A DNA stretch of 64,000 nucleotides from Caenorhabditis elegans (Eukaryota; Nematoda; Chromadorea; Rhabditida; Rhabditidae). The position numbers and the translations under genes are program-made. Below the pieces are notes generated by a model. The model made no database searches, was not told the DNA's origin, and was given only the letters and a program-made list of their open reading frames with translations. How positions within the stretch are numbered: position 1 is the stretch's first letter; each line of letters begins with the position of its first letter. This document shows positions 34,698-45,394 of this stretch, in pieces. The stretch spans positions 3,592,501 to 3,656,500 of the forward strand of contig NC_003280.10 in the NCBI RefSeq assembly GCF_000002985.6, in the 5' to 3' direction.

Positions 34698-36534
34698 ATG
34701 GCTTCAACTTCTACTGCCGCTCAAGGCGAACCTGAAAATGCTCCACCCGTCGATGTAAGCCAACTTTGCTTCAATCTAACGCACTGCGCCACCAGCTACA
34801 AGCACTATGCGTTCCGTAAGTTTCATTAATCAATTTCAATTCTGAAGTAATATATTCTAGAACTCGCTTCAAAGATCGCGCCGAAAAGATATAATGACGC
34901 CTTCTTGGAGCACAGTGAAGAGCACTTGAATGCACTCCGGAAACAAAATCAACAGCAATTATCGACAGAAGAGATCTTTACCTCTTGCAGGAACATATTT
35001 ACCGAGATGGAGTCGTGTCAAGCAGAGTTGCAAGCTCGCTGTAAGTTTCATTGATAGCAGTGCTATTATAGGTTGTAGAACTTGTAGTTTGTAGTCTGTA
35101 GTCTGTGACATCATAAGTTCTTCCTATGTAGTACTGGGCTCCTGTAACAATACAGCAGAAATATCACTTTAGCAGGATCCCGCACCGACCAATCAGCAAT
35201 GCTGGCCATGCCCATCACGCCTTCCTGATTGGCTAGCGCTTCATGTATTTAAAACCACAGAAAACTACCTTCTTTCAGTGAATAATGGTCGCCGAGAAAC
35301 CCCGCCACCAGCTCAACAAGATGTTAACTCTATTATCAAATCATTCCTGACTCAAATGCTCCCGGCGAAACACGGCATACCTACCGACTTGGCACAGGCT
35401 CTCCTGATTCTTTGCAACTTTTTGAATGCCCGCCAGATCTTGCTGCCCAAAAACGTGATTGATGGCTACATGAATCTTGTCAGCCAAGTTCCAAGTGAGT
35501 TCTCTTTCGATTTCTGGGCGAAATTTGAATTTTTCAGTTTCTGATCTTCCATCGAGACCGCAGGAAGCCGTTCAATCGCCAAGTAATGTTTTCTCCGACT
35601 TTATTGCCAACGAGCTGACCTTGAATGCAATGAAGAAAAATGAAGAGTTGCAAAAATTAATCGATTCTCAGAAAAAGGAATCTAGAAGGTTCCAAGATTC
35701 AGCACGCATAAAGAAGATGAAATTGGAAGCTCAAATCGAGGATCTCGAAGAAAAATTGAAATTCGCCGAGCAACACTTTCATGGAGAGCTCCAGGAGACT
35801 TGTTTCTCTGGAGAAACTTGCCTTGAAACTGGAATTCTAGGATACCGAGGAAAGTTCCCAAGTGCTCCATCCGAAGCCGAGAAGATGTTGAAAGAGATGA
35901 GCCGGACTACAAACGACGCGAAGAAGCTCATTCTGATGAACAGTCGAGTTGTGGAAGGGTCAGCGAATTTGATGAAAAAGTGGAAGACTGCCATGAAGAT
36001 TGCTGGAGAAGCTCCGCAGACTTCTTACCAAGAATCTTTTGCTCACAACTTTGAGAATTCTGAGCCTTTGTTTTCAACTCCAATTACAGCTTCAACTACA
36101 GCTGAAGAACCACCACAGGTTAGAATCTAGACAATTTCATTTAAAAAATTAGAGATTCCAACTTTTCCAGGTGTTCAGCTTTCACTCTCGCCAGCAACCG
36201 TCTTCATTAGCGAGCACTGCTTCTGATACTGGTAGGCCGAACTTCCGGCTTTAATTTTCTTCAAATTTAGTGTCAATTTCAGGCAATCTAGATCGCCCAA
36301 GATTTAGTGGCTCGGATCTCACCTTCGAAATCAAGAAGCTCAACGATGAAATTAGCGGACTGCGCCAGGAGAATGAAGAGCTTCGAGCTTCAAACGAGTA
36401 TCTACGGACTGCTCACGGAGTGGATGTACACAATATAAGCCAGCTTCAGCTTCAGATAAAAGCCACTCAAGAATTAAGTGAGTTAATGAAACCTTTTGGC
36501 AGAAGAAAACATGGAATTTTCAGACCAAGCCTAG
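34698..36534 (+). CDS. D-type coiled-coil protein
   Basis: Seven exons in frame: 34698-34815, 34861-35040, 35279-35494, 35538-36118, 36171-36231, 36283-36477 and 36524-36534. The start MASTSTAAQGEPENAPP lies after a TTTTCAG acceptor and an UTR. Middle: helical segment (QLASKIAPKRYNDAF), a Leu-rich block (LAQALLILCNFLNARQILLP), then a coiled coil (MKKNEELQKLIDSQKKE.., KMKLEAQIEDLEEKLKFAEQ) and a second one near the end (EISGLRQENEELRASNEYL). The spliced form ends NQA-stop at 36534; if the last intron is retained it runs to 36575. AATAAA at 36612. It shares the array's plus orientation, phase-1 introns and coiled-coil style with A and B but is not a clear copy of either. Function unknown. Confidence 0.68.
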
Positions 36535-36794
36535 AGAGTCTAGAGAGCTCAATCCTGCAACATATCAAAAGATGAACAAGTTTTACTAGTCTCCCGCAAT
36601 GATTTGAATGTAATAAATTCCTTTATTAATTTTTCAAATGTTTTCTTTTTTATAATCTCCCAATCGGTCATAACAAAGCAAATGTTTAATTGTTCCTCTG
36701 TGATTTTTTTGTAAATCAATTTTCCCTCAAATTTATCAGCTTGCAAAAATAGACACAATTTGTAGACACAGACTCCCTCCCTCTCAAATCTAGG

Positions 36795-38367
36795 ATGAAT
36801 CAGGACTTTCTCCTCCAGGACTTCTCCCATTTAAATGGCCTCAATCCAATGCTCCAACCACTCCCGATGAGACTGCCGCCGTTCGTTCCGATGGACATCC
36901 CCGACCACGCTTCGACTGTTCCGCTAGTCTCCAGCCTGCTCAACGCTCCAGGATCACTTTATGGTCCCGAGGGGCTGCTCCAAGGACCACCACCGTTGAG
37001 CCAGGACCAACTGAACTCGATTCTTCTCGGAGCGTTTACCAGACATCTTTCGGATCCCGCAATGATTCCACTAGCCGATTTGGATCCGATGATCTGTCAA
37101 GCAGCAAGCATCACCAAGCCCGTATCGAAGCACATAATGAGAACCAGAAGCCTCACTCAGGATTCAGTGAAGGTCAAGCTTGAACATGTAGAAGATGAGA
37201 TAATCGACGTCGGAGTAAATGATTATCGTGAGTCTATCCTTGAAGTTTCTGCTGCTTCCAAAATATATTAATTTTTCAGAACCTCCTCAAACATCCGTTG
37301 AGCCCGAGCAACAAGGATCTTTGTCGGACTCTAATAGCAAGAAGCTTCCCGAGTCGCCACAAAACAGTGCTCCACCACCTTTGGAACTCGAGCAGCCAGA
37401 GCCAGCTAGAGCCTTGCTCAAGTCTGCCCCAAAAAGCTGTAAGATATTTGAGATCATGGGCATTATCTTAAAGTTTGATTATTTTCAGATGAGCAGCTTA
37501 CAGCGGAGAATTCAGCAATGAAATTGGAGCTCGCATTTCTCAAGAGAGAACTTGAGCAGAAGGATGACAAAATTCTGGTGGTTGTAGCAGAAAATGTGAT
37601 TCTCAGAGAGGAGTGGGATGCGAACATTGCTATCAAACAGGACTTGAGAGCTAAGCTGAATGATCTTGAGGACAAGTTCGCGCAAAAATCGAAGGAACTG
37701 GCTGCCTCCAACTCGAACATCGCTCGACTTGAACGGAAAAACGAGAAGCTCAGTGAGAACATTTAGTTATTTTTTCGAAATTTCACATTTCAACTTTCAG
37801 ACTGCCGCTCAGCCTGATGCTCCACAAGCTTCAACTCGGACACCTCAACGAGCATCACGCCGGAGCCTCACGGGCAGCTGGCTCATGATCTGCAGCTCCC
37901 AACGGCTTCAGCTCTCAATGGGATGCTCCATGGGACTGGGTTCGCTGGAGATGCGCAGAGTAAGTCCACCCTGAAAGCATTGAGCCTAATTTGGATAAGC
38001 TTTTTATAGTCTCAGCCTTTTTTTTTTCAGAATCACCCAGCCACACTCCCAAAGAATTCGGACACCTCCAGTGTACACCGGATCTCCGAAAGTTCTTCCC
38101 AGAAAAAGTTGAACTCGGTATGTGTTGGCTAATTCATTTGAATTCAAAATTTCTAAACTCTCAAGTTTTCAGAAGCCCGTAAGAGCCCGAAAAGATCTAG
38201 AGGAGGCGGCGGAAGAGGACGCGGAGCCAGCCGAGCCAAACGAGGAAGAGCCATCGTCCCCACCTATGATATGATTTTGGAGGCTCACAGCAAGCTTTAT
38301 GTATGTTTTGACCTATATTTTTTGACAGCTAGAGAAGACTATGTTTCAGATCCACCGTAACTACTGA
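36795..38367 (+). pseudogene. A-type paralog with premature stop
   Basis: Second copy of the A gene, same exon plan: 36795-37227, 37280-37438, 37489-37752, 37801-37959, 38031-38117, 38173-38300 and 38350-38367. Exon lengths 2, 3, 5, 6 and 7 are identical to those of the copy at 29837. In exon 4 the codon after NCRSA is TGA (37815-37817) where the first copy has AGA, cutting off the C-terminal Ser/Thr region and the RG-rich tail. All downstream exons remain open and correctly spliced, so the mutation is recent or the short form (about 290 aa) is used. Exon 1 is one codon shorter than in the first copy. Alternative: a sequencing error at one base. Confidence 0.75.
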
Positions 38368-38634
38368 GCCGGTTCATTCTCTTCTCAACTGATCTCCAAT
38401 GTGATCTCCCAGCCCCCGCCATATCTGTTTTATCCGTTACATTTGTTTTATAATATAAACTGCAATAAATTAATTATTTGTAAAAGTTATTACAAGTTTC
38501 AATTACTTCTCTTCTTTCACTGATTGGTTTTCCGTCACCATTTTGTTTTCTGTGTGTGCGGTTGTAAGCTAGATTCGTTAATTTTTTTAATGGTTTTTTT
38601 TCAAATTTCAGTGAAACTTCTCGAGACTACCACT
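38368..38634. other. Spacer between A copy 2 and the chimeric gene
   Basis: Duplicate of the spacer at 31427-31697, showing that an A+spacer+B unit was duplicated as a block. Confidence 0.6.
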
Positions 38635-41378
38635 ATGAGCTCCAATAACCCCAACGAAGTTCAAGACGGTGAGAAATTTTTTGTTGTATTATTCATGTAT
38701 ATATTCAGGGTTACTGCAGTCATACTGTGGAGATACTGCTGAGTAGATTACTGTAGTTTTGAGCTTCTGTAGAATTATTATTATAGCGTCAATATAAGTC
38801 TAGAGTGGGACTACTGTAGGGTTACTGTAGAGATACTACAGGATTATTGTAGTACAAATTTAGGGTTTAAGTAGGGTCTCTTACCTTCTTAGATAGAATT
38901 TACTTTTTTCAAATTTTACAACCGTGAAAGTTTTCTCATTTAAATGTTCTGTTCTGAAAATTTTAGGAAATGGCGTTGATTTTTTAATTGTAAAGGTTTG
39001 AAATTAGTAAAAAAATTGTTTCCTCAGCTCAACTGTCACCGCTCACTACGAGCTCCACCAACTCTGCCCAAGCTCCAAGTGGTAAGAAGCTTTTGAGTTG
39101 GTTGATTCAGGATTTCTTTCGAAAACGAGATAAACAGCGGCCGACATCTTACGGGCCGATTCAATATATTTGAACCCGTAAAATGTCGGTCACTGCTACC
39201 TATCACTGATTGTGAGAGAAACTAGTGCTGAGAGGAATTTTAATATAAATTTTGATAATTATTTTCAATTGTTGCAGATCAAGAGGAAGCTCGAATTCCA
39301 GTACCTGTAGGATCTCAGCACTCTCCAGTCAATGCCGAGCTCCCATCCCTCGCCTCTGGCGAATTCTGGCATTCTGGTACCCGTGGGAATTTGAGACAAG
39401 CCTCATCGGCAGAGTGCCAGCGTCTGCTTCGTAAGTATATTTTATAGTTTTTTTTTAGAAAATAATTCATACATTTTTTCAGAGAGAACCGACGAAGCAG
39501 CGAAACAAAGTGCAGCAGCACAGGAAGAACAAATTGAGAAGCTCGCGGAGCAAGGAAGGAAAAAGGACGACAAACTCAAGGAATTGGAGAATAATGCTGA
39601 GGCGCTCAAAACTCAGCTCCAGGAGCAAACCAATGATGCCAAAAAAGCAAAGGACGAGCTGCAGAAAAGTCTGAAATCAGCAGCAGCAAGAGCCACAGAA
39701 GCAACTACAGCCGTTGCTGAGCTCCAAGCGAAGCTTCAGACGGTTGAGAAGGAGCATAAGAAAGAGATTGAAGACGCGAAAGAAGCTCTAGCAGCAGAGA
39801 AGCAAAATTCAGAACGTGAAAAAATGGAATTGAAGAAGCTCACCGAGGAACTGCAGAGAATGAATCTTGAAAACAAGGAACTGAAGAATAGAGTGGCCTC
39901 TGAGAATTCAAGGGCCACAGGAGCCGTTCAAGAGGCTCAGGTGCTCCAAGAAAAACTGCAACAAGCTTTGAAAGCGCTTGATGAAAAGACCACAAAACTT
40001 ACAACACAAGAGAATGCTCACAAGCTCCGCATGGATCAGTTTGAAGACGACACTAAGAAACGTCACAAAAAAGAAATCAAGGCGCTGGAAGTGGAAGTGA
40101 AAAAACGAAACGCCACTATTAAAGAACATCAAGTTGCTGCTCAAGAGAGAAGAGCGAAACATGATGCGGAAGTCGAAGAGCTCGAACAAAAATTGGCCAC
40201 CGAAGAGGAGAAGTGCAGACGAATCGTCCAAGATATCAGGGAAAAGCTTGATGCTCGTAAGTTTTTGTTAGATATTCGGCGAAACCAAATTTAGCAATTT
40301 TCAGAACTCCCGATGGGACTACCGCCGTTCGTTCCGATGGACATCCCCGACCACGCTTCCACTGCTCCTCTGGTTTCCAGCCTGCTCAACGCTCCAGGAT
40401 CGCTTTACGGTCTCGAGGGGATGCTCCAAGGACCACCACCGTTAAGCCAGGACCAACTGAACTCGATTCTTCTCGGAGCATTCACCAGACATCTTTCGGA
40501 TCCCGCAATGATTCCACCACTTGAACTGGATCCGATGATCTGTCAAGCACCAAGCATCACAGAGTCCGTATCGAAGCACATCATGAGAACCAGAAGCCTC
40601 ACTCAGGATTCAGTGAAGGTCAAGCTTGAACATGTAGAAGATGAGATAATCGACGTCGGAGTAAATGATTATCGTGAGTCTTTCCTTAAATCTTCTGCTT
40701 CTTACAACATATATTAATTTTTCAGAACCTCCTCAAACATCTGTTGAGCCAGAGCAACAAGGATCTCCATCAGACTCTGATAGCAAGAAGCTTCCCGAAT
40801 CCCCACAAAACAGTGCTCCACCGCCGTTGGAACTCGAGCAGCCAGAGCCAGCTCGAGCCTTGCTCAAGTCTGCCCCAAAAAGCTGTAACATATTTGAGAC
40901 CATGGACATTATCTTAAAGTTTGATTATTTTCAGATGAGCAACTTGCAGCTGAGAATTCAGCGATGAAATTGGAGCTCGCATTTCTCAAGAGCAAACTTG
41001 AACAGAAGGATGACAAAATTCTGGTAGACAAGTTCGCGCAAAAGTCGAAGGTGCTGTCGGCCTCCAACTCGAAAATCGCTCGACTTGAACGGAAAAACGA
41101 GAAGCTCAGTGTATTTTCTTCAGAATTTTACATTTCAATTTTCAGATTGCCGCTCAGCCACATTCTCCACAAGCTTCAACTCGGACACCTCAACGAGCAC
41201 CGCACCCGAGTCTCACGGGCAGCTGGACAATGTGTTGCAGCTTCCAACGGCTTCTGCTCTCAATGGGGTTACCAAGGAAAATCACTTAGCCGAGTCATTG
41301 AAACAAATTCCATTGTTACGACTTCCGAAGAAAGCTCTCTTCAGAAGCTTCCGTCAAATGGCTATTCAAGACTTGTAA
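38635..41378 (+). CDS. Chimeric B-A fusion protein (649 aa)
   Basis: Nine exons in frame, all introns phase 1: 38635-38668, 39028-39081, 39278-39430, 39483-40256, 40305-40673, 40726-40884, 40935-41108 and 41146-41378, with 38635 as start (MSSNNPNEVQDG); sum 1950 nt over the eight listed coding blocks. The N-terminal ~338 residues are B-type: Ser-rich leader, then coiled coil (ENNAEALKTQLQEQ..EKLDA). The next exon switches to A-type at QLPMGLPPFVPMD, lacking only the first ~22 residues of A, and continues through the acidic VKLEHVEDE, the Pro/Glu exon and a shortened coiled coil. That coiled coil has lost 37 codons in frame after DDKILV. The A-type RG tail is absent; the protein ends RSFRQMAIQDL. 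The join lies at the B intron acceptor (TTTTCAG at 40304). Both parents are present in the window. Unknown function. Confidence 0.72.
38705..38880. repeat. TACTGTAG dispersed repeat in intron 1 of the chimeric gene
   Basis: Counterpart of 31750-31895; ATACTGTGG, TTACTGTAG and GGGTTACTGTAG units. Confidence 0.7.
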
Positions 41379-42571
41379 GTTTCGTTTATTCTCATTATCA
41401 GCATCTTCAATTTTTCCTTACTTATATGCGTCGTGACGCCCGAAATTCAATAATGATTGTTTTATTAAGAAGATAAAAAGCCCGGGCCAAAATTCATAAC
41501 TTTTCTCGTTGCACATACATAGATTGATTTGAAATTGTGGGAATTTCTGTTGTTAACCATGATCTTTCGTAGAAACTATTTTCAGGCTTCCGCCCAGTTT
41601 AACTTTTTTAAAGCTTCATACTTTGTTAAATAAGTGAGGTTCAGAATACAATGGAAAAATACATTAAGAGTTAAAAAAAAAGGTTTTTAAAGTTGTCACA
41701 AATTCCAATTTTGCATAAAAAATAAAGAAACAAGTATGTAAACATTTAGATCTAGTTGGACACAGTTAGGTGGCAAAAAACAACAATATCTTCGTGTAGT
41801 TTTGCAGTATTTTGTAAATTATTGTTTGAAGAACTCTTGACGAACGACTATTTTTAGAACCCAATTTTCAAACTTTTATTGAGTTTTTACATTGTATTTC
41901 AAACGAAACAAAATCATCTTTCTGAAAAGAGTAGCTCCTTTAGGGCATTTGGTGTGATTAGATTTTTTTGAAACTACATAAAATGAACTATGATGGTTGA
42001 GAATCTTATCTTTTAATGTGTGAGCAGCGCACTTGATAATCACAGAAGCTATACACCATGCGTGACTTTGAAGCAATAGACAACTGTAATTCTCAAAAGT
42101 ACTAGAAATTTAATTTATTATTAAGAGTACTATTTATATACATTTTTTGCATTATGGGGTTATTCAAGTAATGTAGCAAAATGTATTTAAATACATGTTT
42201 TTATATACTTGAATAAGGTTGTGACGTAATTTTTCTACACTTTTTAATTTTCCGACACTATTTGAATAACCCCATTAGGTTTTGCGCATGTTAATCGCTT
42301 TGAAAATACGTGTTAAATACAAGTATTTATGGTTTTCCATAGGGTTGTACAAATCGGCGTCCGGTCGTCCGATTTTGACACGACCGGACGCACATGCGTC
42401 CGGTTTGGGGTAGGTTTCCACGGCGGCCGACAATTTCCGAGTTTTGCCACTTGCTATACTAATCATAGAATTCTATAGTGAGTGGCGAAACCCAGAAATT
42501 GTCGGCCGCCGTGGAAAGAACACACTTGGAGTTCATAATCATTTTTTTTAACTAGAAATCTTCTTTTCAGG
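41379..42571. other. Intergenic region with hairpin
   Basis: AT-rich sequence after the chimeric gene; contains the GC-rich hairpin listed at 42415-42516. No supportable ORF. Confidence 0.45.
42415..42516. repeat. Inverted repeat (GGCGGCCGACAATTTC hairpin)
   Basis: Arms 42415-42457 and 42473-42516 pair over about 43 nt with few mismatches, loop about 15 nt. Directly left (42357-42402) is a second nested pair, GCGTCCGGTCG against CGACCGGACGC. Looks like a small palindromic element next to the truncated F-box gene. Confidence 0.75.
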
Positions 42572-43350
42572 ATCGAAATATCGACTACTTCAAAGGGTAT
42601 CGCATCAAGCATATCTTCAATGCTGCTACACATTCAAAAAATTGTCATCCGGAGCAATGGCCGTATTGAAATCTGCATCCACAAAGAAAACGATAATCCA
42701 GCGTCGTTCTTTTTCAACAACAGCTGCCCAACAGTTAATGATGGTTATCGACTGCAAACAATACTGGAAGCTATACTGACAATCTTTCATCAATGTTCAA
42801 TTAGTATTGTGAAAATCGATAGGACAAACGATGAATTGGGACATTTGACTCTTCTAAGCGACGGATTTAAAAATATTCCAATAAATACACTGAGGCTTGA
42901 GAACTGTAGCACAGAACATGCTTCACACCTTTTGAGTGTGATAACACACGTCGAGTGTCATTAATTATAAAAAATGGAGATAACAATGTTACGAAATCTC
43001 TCATGTGGCAGAACGTTGATGAAATAGTGTTTGAAGAAGTCGGGAAACTGAACGAAATATTCCTGAGCAATTCGAAGATAATCATCATGAACACTGATTT
43101 GACGGCACAGGAACTTAATGTTGTTTTGCATGGTTGGACAAAAGGCTTGCTTAAAATGGAGAGAGCAACTTTTTTCCTAAAATCACTCAATTGTTCCGAG
43201 TTACTCAGAGGGTTGGACATAACCGCCAGTCAAGTAAATGACACGGATGTGCTCGTGACAGTAAATCGAGAAGCTGATAACAAGAAGGCGAGAATGTATA
43301 TATATGACCAGTTAAGACAGATTGTCGTGAATGTAGTACTTTCCCAATAA
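42572..43350 (+). pseudogene. F-box-associated (FBA-like) gene remnant
   Basis: Follows a TTTTCAG acceptor (42570) but no upstream F-box exon exists; the hairpin element occupies that position. Frame 1 (42572-42963) reads MLLHIQKIVIRSNGR..LRLENCSTEHASHLLSVITHVEC and stops; the homologous continuation lies in another frame from about 42955 (LIIKNG..KLNEIFLSNSKIIIMNTDLTAQELNVVLHGW) to the stop at 43350. ENCSTEHA.. and LTAQELN..LHGW are typical of the C-terminal FBA domain of nematode F-box proteins. Missing 5' end plus frameshift indicate a pseudogene. It is only distantly related to the cluster at 45-56 kb. Confidence 0.65.
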
Positions 43351-43356
43351 TTAATC

Positions 43357-43434
43357 TCGTCCACTGCATCATCTTTGTTTCATGTTTCTATCAATCTCTC
43401 GTCCACTGCATCATCTTTGTTTCATGTTTCTATG
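43357..43434. repeat. Tandem duplication of ~40 bp
   Basis: CTCGTCCACTGCATCATC..TTTCATGTTTCTAT occurs twice in tandem just after the FBA remnant's stop. Confidence 0.8.
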
Positions 43435-43615
43435 TATCAATCTTTCTTGCAATAATTCCAAAAAATGCAAGAAAACTTGCAATAAATCTTGCAAAAATTG
43501 CAATAAATTATTATTATATTTTAATTTTTTGGGTACCACGAATTCTACAAAAAACTCGAATTTCCAGCGTTTTACTTTTGGTAATCTAGAACTGCTTTAT
43601 ATCTACAAACCGTGA

Positions 43616-45394
43616 GCGCAAGAATTTTTTTGACGAGAAACAAGCAATAAGAATACTTATTTAAAATAAACTGAAAAAAATTTAAGAAAATAACAAGAAA
43701 CCAAGAAATTCAAAAGTCACTTTCTTAAACTAGAATCACAAGAAAATTCGTATAAAATTAAACCAGACTATCAAAAATTAACAATTATTGGGTGGGTGGG
43801 TCATATTTATGGGAACTACTTCTCGTCCCTATAAAATATGATAAGATTTTAAAAAAATAGTTTAACAGCTCATGTTTTACTCCCAATCAGATATGAATCG
43901 GAATATAATAAGAATCTCAAAAATTATTTGCTCTTCAGATCTAAAAATTCTCAAAATAATTTTAGGGTACTCCTAACCGGAGAATATTATTTTTAGCATA
44001 ATCAGTCACGTTGTCATTTTCACGATGATATTGGGGTGATAAATAAGTTTTGGCGTTCTTCTCAATTTTGATTTTTTCTTATGTTAGATACTTTTTGTGG
44101 ATATATAAACGTCATTTTGCTTCATATCGTTTTGGGGATATAAGATATTAAAAACGAGCAATTAGTGAAGTGTGTACAATTATTCAGTTATTGTATTTTT
44201 ACATGAAAAATTGAAAAAAAAATGGCTTTATCAAAATTTCGACATAGTGTGCTTCAACTGACTCTAACTCAGTAAAGACAAAAGATGCAACAAAGTCATC
44301 AACTGATGCATTGTAGCGCTTGAAATGTTTGTTAATTTTGTAGTTGATCAATTTTTTATTTCTTTCACGTTTCAAGAGTTAGCGCCGTTCAAAGTTAAAA
44401 AAAGTCATTTTTGCAAGCATTTTCGTCACTTTCAACTGCTATTGCTTTATTAATACGCTATGTATGAGGATGTTATTACAAAAACGTATTCAACTGATGG
44501 TTCATTGTTTCTAGGTGTATTAAGTGTTTGATTTCCCTAAGAAATGACAAAATTCGGAAATTTTTTTTTTCGATTGCCAGGGAATGGAGTTGGAAATAAT
44601 CTTAACGGTGCCCGATGTGGCTGATAGTGATAGGCTTATCATTACTAACTGTCTTCTATATATCCACAAAAAAAATATCCAAGAAAAAATCAAAATTGAA
44701 AAAAAACGACAAAACTTATTTATCACCCTAATAATTAAAAGAAGCTAAATTGGAAAATTGCGAAGTCACACGTTTAACTCAGCATCATAGTCACGAAGCG
44801 AAAAATGTTTTGCTAATGCTAGCATGATGTTTTTCACAACTTTTTAATTTTTCATATAAAAAAATTGTGCCATTATCTTCCCAATGAACTGAGATATACC
44901 TCCGTTTTAAAGCTTCCAGACGTAAAAATTCCAGCGTGCCAAAACGTCGTCAAAATGAGAATGGCCTCTAACTTTACGACGTAGCTATGAGTCCATAGCT
45001 TGATCAATGGTTAAGTTTCTTATGTAACGAATTAGGTTTGCTTTCAAGAAAAGAAAAACATGAAAGAAAAGTCAGTTGTTTCGTTCAAAGTTGGGGTGAG
45101 ATCGTACCAAAAAGAAAGAATTAAAAAAAAAAGGAAAATGCCAAAGAGAGAAGATTCCGAAAGGAGATAATGAAAAATGTGTCCCGCAAGTAACTCCGCC
45201 CGCCCACCGCAACTTTTAACAAGTTTATCGCAATTTCTTTTCGTTCGAATTTGCGGCTAAGTCAGTTTGAAGCAAATTGTGTCTATTAACAATATAAGAA
45301 AAGTTTGTTTTGATTGAAACTTTATTGAGGAAAACTATTTCATAAATTATTGAATCAATATCCAACGAGCATTGAAAGAAGGACATCATTGCAC
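43616..45394. other. Intergenic region with one MITE
   Basis: AT-rich; holds the inverted-repeat element 44034-44728. 45180-45260 is GC-richer (CCGCCCGCCCACCGC). The minus-strand poly(A) signal of the F-box gene lies at 45326-45321. No other gene seen. Confidence 0.5.
44034..44728. mobile_element. Non-autonomous DNA element with ~75-bp terminal inverted repeats
   Basis: Left arm 44034-44107 (GGGTGATAAATAAGTTTTGG.., TCAATTTTGATTTTTTCTT.., TTTTTGTGGATATATA) matches the complement of 44652-44728 with a few indels. Total about 695 bp, no transposase. Target duplication not evident. Confidence 0.8.

Larger units (their letters stand above)
29820..40256 (+). other. Segmental duplication span (A+B block, two copies)
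   Basis: Block 1 is 29820-33604 and block 2 is 36780-40256. Shared order: A gene, spacer, B start, TACTGTAG intron, coiled-coil exon. The D gene (34698) and the 3' end of B lie between them. Identity is uneven, highest in A exon 1 and in the last 240 nt of the coiled-coil exon. Confidence 0.75.

Noticed and set aside
37815-37817. TGA read as selenocysteine in the second A gene
   Set aside because: The paralog has Arg (AGA) here, and no selenoprotein context is seen; a nonsense change is simpler.
43382-43615. 77-codon plus ORF after the FBA remnant
   Set aside because: Starts inside a tandem duplication and continues in AT-rich sequence with Asn/Lys/Cys bias.
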